Source: Oryzias latipes
Taxonomy: Eukaryota; Chordata; Actinopteri; Beloniformes; Adrianichthyidae
DNA: 64,000 bases
Reading direction: 5' to 3'
Assembly (NCBI RefSeq): GCF_002234675.1
Contig: NC_019879.2
Span: forward strand, 22,253,855 to 22,317,854
Positions within the stretch are counted from its first letter, which is position 1; the number at the start of each line of letters is the position of its first letter. The position numbers and the translations under genes were made by a program. Of the stretch, positions 36,901-50,900 are shown piece by piece. The notes below the pieces were generated by a model that was not told the origin of the DNA, made no database searches, and saw only the letters and a program-made list of their open reading frames with translations.

Positions 36901-38811
36901 ATATTTTTATACAGCAAAACTGTGATAATTTTTTTTAGTCATAAAGGTGAAAACAAGAGTGATCGGTCATAAATAGGGTAGTTTAACAGTGTGGATTTCT
37001 ACATACAAAGGGGAAATGATCTAATTCCTTCTTATTGTGAATGAAACATTTATCTGTAGCCACTATTCTCTTCAAACTTTTCTGAACAAAAGACAAAATT
37101 TTGCTCCTTTAACAAGATTCATTTCATTTTTTTCATTCAACCTGGCCTCTAAAAAGATATTGAATTAATTATTTTGTTTGTTTTAGTCTTAAGTATTTTT
37201 TAAATGGGATGTTACAGTCAGTATTTAAATGTTTACAGGCTGTTAAGGAGTTTTTCTTCAGCTGCAGTCTGGTCATGACTATTGCAGAAACACACTTTTT
37301 TTAAACAAGCCAGATAGAATTGTGTGCAGCTATTGAATAAACAATTATCAATGACAAAATAAACCAAAAAGTGGATTGTTAATGTTTAGGTGAAAATCAC
37401 TTGGAATTACTTGGTTAGAATTATTCCCCTCTGTCTAATAAGTGAGTTGATAAAGATTTTTGTTAACTTTACCTCTTTTGTCTCCTCTTCAAGTCAGTAA
37501 AATGTGCGAAGAGCAGCAAAAAGAACAGAAATGTACATGTTAAACATAAGATGTCAAAGAAATATTCAATTAAAAAATTGACAAACATATTGACAAATGT
37601 GGAAGATCATTTACCTTTGGAAGCGCCTGGTGGAGCTTCATACATGAAATTGAGGCCATTTTTAACACGATCATCTCCCATTAACAACCTACAATCAGAG
37701 AAAATACAATCTTATCTGAAAAATTTATTAGTTTTGTGCTGTTATAAAATCAAACCAAACTGCACAACAAAAGCAGCTTAAAGCCAGTTCTGGAAGTCAA
37801 TAAGGCTTTAACCTGACCTGTTGTTGTATGTTTCCTGCTCTTTCAAATATGCCTGCATTAGATCCTCTTGCTTCCGCTTATCGAAAGTGAGTTTTTGTTC
37901 GGCCATCCATACCTAAAAGTAAAAAAAAAAAAACACAAAGAAAGAGAGTGGGTATTAGGATGCAATTGTCTTAACATGCTAAGGCAGAACTCCCTAAACC
38001 TCTGTACTGGGACTTCACTATATCACAAAAGCAGGACCAAAATAGAGCTAATTTATTGGTATTCCGCGATTACTTAAATATCATAAAATAAACTAAGTTA
38101 TACAATCTAATCTTACAGCAATTTTTTATAAAAGCACTGGTCAAATTACATATGTTTTGTACATATCTGAAACCTGAATTATGCACATCAGGTCAGGTGC
38201 TGTAACAAAGGGTGAGATCAGAAAAGATTTCTCTTCAACAACACTGTATTGTCTTATGTCTTAAACCACTGTGTTTGAAATAAATAAAGAAACTGAACTG
38301 AACGAACGCAAGTAAATCCAAAGTGTCGCGATTTTTTTTTAGGATAAAAGCAATCTTATAGGACATAATAACGTAAAACACAGACATGTATAAGTCTGCA
38401 CGAATTTTTGAACAGGTGCGTTTTAAAACGTAGCTTTTTCAGCTGTAAGCTATTATTAGTATTAGCTAATAATAGGCATAATTATATTAGCAGCTAGTAC
38501 GTATATATTTCTGACGATTAGTGAACCGAAAATATAACAAATACATAAAGCAAAAAAAAAAAAAGTTAACAACTACATTTAATAATAATAGTAATCATAA
38601 AGTAAATATAAAACAAGCTCGTAGCAAATTTTATCAATGTTTGGTTAGCTTGTTCTGCCAGTAGCAAGTTAGCTCGGCTAGTAGTAGCTAATCCTCTGGC
38701 CTCGTAAACAGGAAAAGCTTATATTAAAGTTGGACTTGCCTTTTTAATGTTAGATTTTGAAGCAGGATGGAAATCCTTTTTACACATATAATTTGCGAAA
38801 GACTTCCCCAT
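30997..38811 (-). CDS. cir1: Corepressor interacting with RBPJ 1 (CIR1), ten coding exons
   Basis: CIR1 is a nuclear protein that bridges RBPJ/CBF1 to histone deacetylase complexes in Notch repression and also associates with splicing factors. Coding exons are 38811-38740, 37912-37818, 37688-37615, 37486-37473, 36578-36526, 35133-35085, 33273-33153, 32243-32137, 31934-31849 and 31681-30997. All phases agree and give 451 residues, close to the human 450. The start [20 protein letters not shown] is the conserved CIR N-terminal domain. A zinc-knuckle-like motif C-X2-C-X4-H-X6-C ([16 protein letters not shown]) lies at 125-140. From about 225 onward the protein is lysine-rich then Ser/Arg-rich with many RSRS and SSSD runs. 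Intron 1 uses a GC donor and exon 4 is only 14 bases. It is head to head with scrn3. Very sure of identity; exon 4 is inferred from phase, splice signals and family alignment. Confidence 0.95.
32725..33005 (-). repeat. tRNA-derived SINE, minus orientation
   Basis: Read on the minus strand it has GGCTAGAGCGGTCG (A-box-like), GGTTCAGTTCGC (B-box-like), CTTGAGCAAGACACTGAACG, and a tail with GTAAAGCGCTTTGGGCCTTC. This is the standard order of a common fish SINE. It lies in cir1 intron 7. Confidence 0.65.
33780..34110 (+). repeat. Partial copy of the AGACCCACTCC-end family
   Basis: Contains GTTTCCAGTGCTTTTAATTATGA and CTCCTGATTCACAATGATTTGAATAGAGAAATACTC-type sequence found in copies B and C, followed by the GAAACATGTTAAAAACACC block. 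The middle and the exact ends are missing or diverged. Located in cir1 intron 6. Confidence 0.5.
35965..36002. repeat. (AAT)n microsatellite
   Basis: AATAATAAT/ATT units in cir1 intron 5, abutting the SINE-like fragment at 36000. Confidence 0.75.
36000..36200 (+). repeat. SINE-like fragment
   Basis: GCTCAAAGCACTTACAAAGCG, GATTCACTCCTCATTTATACTTGG and GGCCTGGGGCAGACTGAC match a frequent fish repeat tail. It lies in cir1 intron 5. Confidence 0.5.
37473..37486 (-). other. cir1: cir1 exon 4, 14-base microexon
   Basis: On the minus strand the 14 bases AGGAGACAAAAGAG lie between a TTGAAG acceptor and a GTAAAG donor, with a textbook TACTGAC branch-site sequence just upstream (37493-37499). Length 14 is exactly what is needed to join exon 3 (ending phase 1) to exon 5 (starting phase 0), adding residues E-E-T-K-E. 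Human CIR1 has a related acidic/lysine stretch at this point. Confidence 0.8.
38734..38740 (-). other. cir1: cir1 intron 1 GC-type splice donor
   Basis: The exon 1 end reads AAAAAG followed by GCAAGT on the minus strand (exon end 38740). The next exon begins GTATGGATGGCC after TTTTAG at 37912, giving the conserved junction NIKK-VWMAEQ. No GT at this site keeps the frame, so the intron must use a GC-AG pair. The rest of the donor, AAG/GCAAGT, is the strong consensus seen in known GC introns. Confidence 0.85.
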
Positions 38812-39183
38812 GATTCCAGTTCAGTTGTTGAGGTTTTACCCGTTCTTTTTCAGATAATGAAGCCTGGCTACGGAACCAGTACAGGTAAACAACGAGGACA
38901 ACTCGAAGTCAGCATTGTGTTGAGACTTCATATCCGCCGAATCATTTTAAGCAATCAAAAGGATCCAAATGTAATTGACATTTACAAAATCCTAAAAACC
39001 ATATTAAAAAAAACTAAATAATATTCCCTATAGCGTAACATAATTTTTTTGAGCTCTTTAAATTGAAAAAATAAATTTTTTGTTCCAGTTTATAACGTTG
39101 ATTTCCTAATAAAGCACTGACTTCGTTTCAGTCACGTGATAATACTGCTTCCGGTTGGACGTTGTCATATATGAAATCGTGCA
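38812..39183. promoter_or_regulatory. Probable bidirectional promoter of cir1 and scrn3
   Basis: Only about 370 bases separate the cir1 start codon (38811, minus) from the scrn3 5' UTR exon (ending 39221, plus). The interval holds an E-box/CLEAR-like GTCACGTGAT at 39131-39140 and an ETS-type CTTCCGG at 39148-39154. Both are common in bidirectional housekeeping promoters. No TATA box stands out. Promoter function is inferred from layout and motifs. Confidence 0.65.
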
Positions 39184-39221
39184 GGAATGGAAACTGATAC
39201 TGACCTCTTCTAGAGAAACTG
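39133..39221 (+). other. scrn3: scrn3 upstream end and 5' UTR exon
   Basis: The exon boundary is seen as GAGAAACTG followed by GTAAGT (exon end 39221). No ATG in frame with scrn3 lies in it, so the exon is read as 5' UTR spliced to the acceptor at 39391-39395. The transcription start is not determinable; it probably lies just after the CACGTG and CTTCCGG motifs at 39133-39154. Confidence 0.6.
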
Positions 39222-39377
39222 GTAAGTTAAGCTATTTTAGAGTAACAGAAGGACAGTATTTTGCATTGAATCCAACTTTTATGACATTCCAATGTGTTTT
39301 TCCCGGATAATCCAGCTATTAAATACAATGTTAGCAAAAATATGAAATTAATCATGTATGGGGTACAGGTTTACTAA

Positions 39378-43182
<3,805 letters not shown>

Positions 43183-43258
43183 GCTTTTTAACATGACATA
43201 AGCATGACCTAAACTGTATGTAGCTTCATATTTTAGCTTTGAGTTAAAGTTCGATCAA

Positions 43259-43269
43259 AATAAAATAAA
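43259..43269 (+). terminator. scrn3: scrn3 poly(A) signal
   Basis: Two overlapping AATAAA hexamers, 77 bases after the scrn3 stop codon (43180-43182). Another AATAAA-like site follows near 43300. Confidence 0.6.
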
Positions 43270-43524
43270 AAAATCTGTAAAACCTAAACACAATTTTGAA
43301 TAAAAACAACAAATTTAAGTAAGTCTTACTCTAGACAACATGAATACTCTTCTTTTTTTTAAATCAAATGAGTCCTGTTGTTTAAGACATGAACTACTGA
43401 CCAGAAATGTTCCAACAACAAATTTATTTTGTAACATAATTTTTGAAGATTGATAAATACATATAGTTTGAAACAAATGTCCACTTTGTAAAAAAAAAAA
43501 AGACTCTGCACCAAATTGTGAATT

Positions 43525-43540
43525 AATAAAATATTTTATT
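43525..43540. terminator. Palindromic AATAAA / TTTATT pair between scrn3 and gpr155
   Basis: AATAAA at 43525-43530 (plus) and TTTATT at 43535-43540 (AATAAA on minus) lie back to back. The minus-strand one could end gpr155, giving a 3' UTR of about 1.4 kb; the plus-strand one could end a longer scrn3 transcript. Confidence 0.4.
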
Positions 43541-44943
43541 TCACAAAAGCTAGAGAAATTATTTTTGCATTCACTTTTTTGTTGTTTGTTAGAAAAAAAT
43601 ACAGCAGCATTCTCTTTTTAAAGAAAAAAAAAGGCTGATCAACAGTAGTTCTTACATATATTTCATGTTAAAAAGGATGTGAAACCTTTGGTTATCCACA
43701 TTTGTGCATGTTCGCCATGAAGACTCAGCCACAAACACGGGTGTTAGACCATACATTTCCCTTATGTACAAGAAACAAAAACAATAACAATCTGAGATAG
43801 ATGGTTTTTGTTTCCTGTTTTACTTGGAAGGCACAGTTCCCGTTAACATTTCTATGCTCTATTATTTTAATGCGTTTTAGCTGCTGCATTGTGGTGATTG
43901 TGCAGTTTTGGCGCAATTTCTCCAGTGTTTTTTTAATCACAGTGTAATAGTTACGCAGTACAAAACACAAATTCTATAGTAGGGAGTACCTACCGTATGT
44001 CTATAGGCTTATTTTCTACCACATTTAGGCAGTAAATGCAAAGAAATAATTAAAATCATAATAATTTAACTAAAAATGTTATGAAGCCACAAATACTGCA
44101 GGCCTCTGTCATGTTTTTCTGTCTCAAAATGCGACTGTGTGCAATTTTTGCCATAAGTTATGAAATGATAAGTATCTTATAATTAAACATTTATGAAATT
44201 TCCCTTGTCAACAGTTCACACGTCTGCAAGTATGTTTAGTAATGTTTAATTACAAAAATCTCCAAAAATGCATCACACCACATTAGTAGAAAGGCAGCCT
44301 TGCAAACAAAAACCAAAAAAAGAAGAAGCTGTCAATAGAAAAATCCCAGCCTTCCTTTGTCTTAGAAACCATGGATTCAGAAGAAAGAAAACTGCTTTCT
44401 TCCCTAAATACTTCAAGTACTTTTTTGTGCATAATCTCTTACCCGTTAGCACTTAAATGAAGAATAAGTCATGCACTGACTGCATACAAGACATGCAAAA
44501 CCATTGCATTATTGATGACCTTTTGGGTATTTTGAAGGACTAATAATCCCTCATTTTATCCAGTGTACTAATGAGCAAAATCTATGTTCATTTTTTAATG
44601 CTGTAAGATACCTGCTAATACAGAGATCTGGCATCCACCTTAAAATAAACGGCTTTGATGCTCTGATAACACAGTTGGCTGTGTGCACATGTAACAGCTC
44701 ATTGGCTGTTGAAAGTGAGGCAACCACAGGTGTAAAGTCCTACAATGTCAAATAAACAAAGTATTGTGGTTTAAAAAAGGAAACTTGTTGAATAGATGTG
44801 TCCTTGGACAAATGCACAACTCCCAGGGGAGTATTTCCTTTCTCAACTTCTGAAAACACCTCCCACTAAAATCTCCTGGTCTCCTTTTTTAATGAAACAC
44901 TAAGCCTTCTGAGATGAAAGAAATGTTATGTTTTACTTTGGTT
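43541..44943 (-). other. gpr155: Probable gpr155 3' UTR
   Basis: AT-rich, repeat-poor sequence after the gpr155 stop (44944-44946), without exons or convincing frames on either strand. Assignment as 3' UTR depends on the poly(A) site proposed at 43535-43540. Confidence 0.4.
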
Positions 44944-47900
44944 TCATGAAATGAAGTAAAAGTATAGCGGACTGTCTTGGAAGCTGAATTCATCCTTGAT
45001 GTGCTGAAGCACGCCTCCCTGCTGGAGCTGTGTCCCATAGAGCACTGCTTCGCCGCGGTCCTGAGCCAAGCCCACCTGCAGCAGCCAATCCACGAACTCA
45101 CAGCCAAGGAAACACTTCATCACTGTTTTCCTCCCACACCTGAAACACAACCCATCATTCACATCCAGTAATGCTTCTCTGGTTCAGAGTACCGTAATAT
45201 TCGGCAGAGCCCTCTAGAAAAACCACTGGAGCAGATGGACAGACCAGGCAAACCAGAGATAGTTAGCTTGAAGCTTTGTGTACAATTCTTCAAAAAGTTC
45301 AGCTTTGGTTCTCACTACTGTTAATCTAGAAATTCAATAAGAAACACTAGCGTCGACTTAATGCTGAAATTCGTTTTTCATGAATGTAAAACACAGAAAA
45401 TGAAAAAAACATTAAAAGGATAAATGAAAAAATTATGGCTCTCAGCTGTTACAGCAGAAACGGATCACATTCAGGATGACACTGATCATTTCATGAAAGG
45501 AATCCAAGTTCATTCGGATTAAAAACAACCTCATTGAAATTTATAATTAAAAATATTACTTTTTTCCCTTAGTGAGTCTCTAACTTGACTGAACTGAACT
45601 GAACGGAAGGCTGCTGTTGCACTTGTCCTCTGCACAAAATGGTCATGGATTTAAGTGCTCAGGTTGCCATAAATGCCGGATTCAACACATGAGACGATCA
45701 GTGTCCTCCTTCAAAACTGGGACTCAAGAGTAAAGAGAGAAAAGTGGGACATGCAAATAATGAGATGAAGATTGAGAGTACAAAATGAGACATGCAGGCG
45801 ATCCGAATTATTTTGTGCATTATGTTGTCTGCATGTGTGTCGGGGTGGGGGGGGTGGTGTGGGCATTGTATGCGCTGTTTAATTTTTCTTTTGGTTTTCT
45901 AAAATTGGAAGATAATTTAATGTTAAGCACTTTATGTGACATCAGTCGCAAACGTGGTCTACAAATAAAGTTTGATTTAAGACTTTGTTATAATGAAGAT
46001 CACACAACTTTCAATCCTGCAGATAGACAAGTGTGAGAATGCATTTAAATAACAAGCTTTAAACACTCAAACTGAGAAAAATGTAGTAAAAAAAGCAGTC
46101 AGTATTATGTAATGATTGTCCACAATCTAAAGCCTAAAGTGAGTCTTGATGAAGTCACTTAGTCGCAAACTAGTCATTTTAAGATTTACTTTCAAGGTGT
46201 TTATTTACTGTGGGTAATGGAAGAATGTGTCCTTAAAGGATCTGTGCTAAATCAGCCGTAAGCCACATTAGCTCACCTTTGATTCTTAACGATGTCACAG
46301 CAGCACTGTTGCTTGTGGTATTTGGTGAACTGGGTGCAGGTCATCCTGATGTCATCGGGTAAATCCGGCTGCTGTTTTTGCTTCCTCCTAAACCATCGAG
46401 TGAAAAACCTGGGCAACAGTAGCAGAGAAAACAAAACAAAAACAGCACAAATATTATTATGCTCTGTGGAGTACACAAAGTAAATCAGGGATCTGAATGA
46501 GGTCTTATATTTGGGTTCAGCATAAATGCTCTTTACCTCTTGAATGGGAGTAAAATCAAATGCTTGTCTAACCCAAAAAGTGCAAAGGAGAGAAATCCCT
46601 GTGAACAGAAAAAACAAAAGCTATGATTGTGATGCTGGATGAGAAAACACAACTCAGTCATATTCCCAGACAGCAGCATCAATCAGATCAGCTCTGTAAG
46701 CTAAAAGTAAGAAGTCAGGTTAACATCCTGAAGGACAGGTGGTGCAGAGGAAGAGGCAGGCTGTAGTTGAAAACCAAACTGATGAAAATGATCATTTTAA
46801 CATGTTCTTCTAGCATTTTTCTCAGGATGGAGGACTTGTATAAAGAAAATGAAGCTTAAAATTGCATTTATGAGTGTTTCTTTATTCAAATTGTTGTGAA
46901 TCAGGAGCAGAAGAAAAAAAAAGGCTGTTTGAAAAAGCTTTTAGCAGTGGGTGGGCCAGAAGCTTCCTGCTCCGCTCCACTCTAATGCAATCACTTGTAG
47001 ACGTTTGATCCGTGTTTCGTTTTTTTCGTCCGAGCTGGCTTCTGGCTTAAAAAGCTCAAAGCTGAATAGCTCCAATATTGTTCACCATTTTTGTTGCACC
47101 GGTATAGTTGGGTGGGGGGTTGTAAGCCAGCATATAAACAGATATACAATTCAGAGGTAAATTTCTAATGTACTACTTCCATCCTGCAGAGACTTTGCCC
47201 TAGAAAACAACACAGGTTTTTGGGATTTTGGGTAAATAGCGGCTGCATGCTGAAAACACTGCGGATACATTTTCCTCTTTGGGAACAATTATCTACATCT
47301 GAAATATTGTAATAGTGATTTAGGAATCCAAGCGGCTGAAACACTCACCTGACCATAATTGACTATTGCACAGAAAAACAGTAACTCCAAGTAGAGTCTC
47401 CCGGGAGCATGGTTGCAGAGCAGCCATATGCAAGTGGAAAGGTTCTGTCATTTCAGGACACAAGAGACACTTGTTACAGGGGCAGGAATTTGCAATCTAT
47501 TTGCATCGGATCTGGTTTGTGAAGACCTGCGTGAAAGAATGCAGTTGATTTACTTACAGCCAGCAGGTTCACAGTCAGAAGCAAACACAGGAGGACATGG
47601 CGGACCACTTGTTTATCTCCAACCTGCTGGAACTCCTCCATTTTACCGAGAAGACAGTCGGTTGACTCGCAGCAGTTCCCACACTGAACTGAGGGGGGCG
47701 ACAGAACAGACATCCAGCAGGCAGATGTTAAAACCACCATTTCTAAAAAGCCTGCAGTTTGATTCTCTAATCGAAACAAATGGTGAGATGACGAATAGAA
47801 AAGCCGCACCTGCGTTTGTGCTGCCGGTCACATTTGTGCTGATGATCATGTCTGGCATGGGCGGGAGTGGAGAACAGTCACAGCCGAGGCACTCTGATAA

Positions 47901-50900
47901 AGTATCAAAACGGAAAGTTCTTCGTCTTTATTTTCATGCTTTGTTTCAATGCAAGCTCAAAAAAGACAAAATATCAACTTGAGTTGAGAAAAATAGGATT
48001 ACGTTCTACTCAAGCACTCTTTTGCAGCTTTTATGATACAACATTTCTGTTTGTGCAACAAAGAGTTGACTTAAACTGCTTCCTCTTCTTAATGATGACA
48101 AACAACTTCTATCATGTTCTTTTTTCTACAGAATTGGTTCACAGAAGCAACAGACAAAAAGCATACATCAGAGAACAATAACAGTTTGAATTTGCTTCTT
48201 TTCTGGCATGTGTCTGCTGTGTTAAAGGAACACAACTGTTATAGGCTTAAACCCAAGTACCTCTGACTCCTCCAGATGGGGTTGCTGGTTCAATCAGATT
48301 CTGGTTTTCTGCTTCGACTTCAACCACACGATCCTCTGTGGAGTTAAGCACAGAGTTTCCCTCTTCACTTGGCACATTTCGGGTCCAGCTTCCTCTACTG
48401 AGACACACAAGAGAGCTTCCTCCAAGAAGAATGCTGAAACTCACGACAAGCGTGGTGCAAATGATCTGATGGAAAACAAACACATCCGGCAGAACTTTAG
48501 GTGACTCCTAATCACTGCTATGGAGTAAGAAGATTTAGTTGGTTTTGTTACCTGTTCTTTACCATAGAAGTAAAGGGGATCAATAGTATTGGGCAGTTTC
48601 TGACCAGAGCAGAGCAGAGCAGCAGTAACAATACATGGAATCCTGCCGTAGAAAGGTTCAGCAAAAAAACAGAATTTATATTTGTCAAAGCCGAAGACAG
48701 AAGTACAATGTGTACAGGAGAGAATCTCAGGGGAGGTTTAAATATAGTAAATACAGAGTTAGGGAAACTAAAACAATAGTTTGACATAAATAAACTCTCA
48801 CTCAATGCTAACAAAACAAAACTCATGATTTTTGGAAATCCCCATATTCCTGCAGATTTAGAAATAAAAGCTGCCATCGATAATCATGTTTTGGAAAGAG
48901 TGACTGAAATTGAGTAATTACGAAATTACACAAAATAAGCTGGAGGCCACAAATAAAGCAAGTCAGAGCTAAACTTGCTAAAAGCATAGCAGTGTTGGGA
49001 AAAAGGCGTCACACACTCAGTCACAAAGCACGTTTACTAATATATTCATCCATAATACTACCATATTTACAATACAGCGTAGAAGTTTGGGGAAATACAA
49101 CAGTCTTTGTTCATCTTACTAAGAAAGGTTATATGAATAGTTCATTGGGTGAATTATGAATGCACTGTTTTTAAAGTCCTGTTCATTGAAATTATGGGAA
49201 CTAGTGAAACTTAAAACAGCACTCATCATGTATAAAGCCAGAAATAACGTCCTTTCTGGAAAACATACAACAAATGTTCAAGGACAGAGATGGAGGTTAG
49301 GATTTAAGAAAACAGCTGAACTTCAAAGGCAGTGCATTCGTACTACAAAAAAGAAAATGTGCTTATCAATTTATGGTGTGGATTTATGGAACAGGTTGAA
49401 GGTTTAAAAAAGCAAAAGCAAAGCAAACTTTTACATGTGTTCAAAAAACTGATGGAACTTTACAAGGCTAGAAATGATCAATAAAAGCAAAAAACAAATA
49501 ATCAAATGTCACTTCTGTACAGAAACTGTAAATAGAAATATGCACAACTTAAGGTGTTGTAAAAAGGGGTGGGATCATACTAGATTTTCTCCACCCCTTT
49601 TCAAGCACATTGTTTTGTTTTAACTTTCTATTTTAAACTCTTGCGCTTATTCTGATTTCTGTTTGAATTAAAAAACAATAATGATACAATAAAATAAACA
49701 ATATGTAAGGGATAGTTCAGATGTACAAACAAAAACTAAACACATAATGCATTGGCAATTAAAAAGTTATGGCTTACAAAATAAAAAAGTATGACTTTAG
49801 TCTTTTATTAACCAAGTGACTTACCCCCAGCCGGCAATGACCAACAAGCCAGATGATCCTTTCAGGTCATCGTGCTTTTTCGTGAGCAGAACTGAGAGCG
49901 CAATCAACCCTGACACAATAAACATTGAGATCACACATAGAAAACATCAGCACAGCTCCACTAGTTCAGGAGAGCTTGATTGTTGGGAGTGGACGTGTGC
50001 ATACCTGGCCACATGTAAGTACTGTAGAGGGAGGTGCATAACAGGGTGAAAGTCAGAATCTGCCCGATGAAGTTTCCTTCTTTCACCACAAAGTTCCACT
50101 GAATCATCCCAATGCAAGTTAGCAACTAAAACCCAGGAGAGCAAATATTCATATGATTCATGTGAAGTCGTCAACATACATTTTCATTTTGTTTCACAGA
50201 AAATAGGCAGATTTCTTTTTTACCTGTGCCAGAAACAGGTTGACAGTGAACATGTGAGGTAGCCTCTTGTATTTCTTACTTAAAAACATGACAGCAATTG
50301 TCCACACCTATGAGAAAAACAAAAAGCTATGAAATGATGAGACATAAAACACAGCAGAGATGTTCAGCAGAAATACTCGACGTTATTATCAGATTCTTCA
50401 TAACCTATGGCCTGCAAAATTTAAAGAAAAATGACGTAGTTCAAAATAAAAAAACACTGAACAACTGTTTGAAAAAATGAAACACTGCTCATTATTCACG
50501 GCAAATAGTATCATTTCAGGAATTTAAAGTATGGTGTTACCAAGAATAAGGAAGAACGCACATTTATAGAAGTGTCTGCAAAGCTGCACATCCTGTTTAT
50601 TACTGTGCTTTTACAAAAGATCTGTTATAATGACTTCAACAATCTGCTCATCCAGACTTTTCCTTTTTCTTCACAGCTTTCCTGTATATCTCAGTATTAC
50701 AAAAATATTTGGAAAATCAATGCATAAGTCATGACATCGAAGAGAATCTGGCTTTAAACCAATATAAAGTTAGATGGGTGTGAACTCAGAGAGATAAAGA
50801 CAACAGGTTAAAAGAGTTTTGACAGTTGCGAAAACCTGGAAAACAAGTCTATGCCAGCCATTGTGAACTTTTACATTCTGACTCACCAGTGCGAATAGGC

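Noticed and set aside
47413-47982. 189-codon plus-strand frame
   Set aside because: Lies antisense over three gpr155 exons whose phases and residues match the family. No independent similarity.
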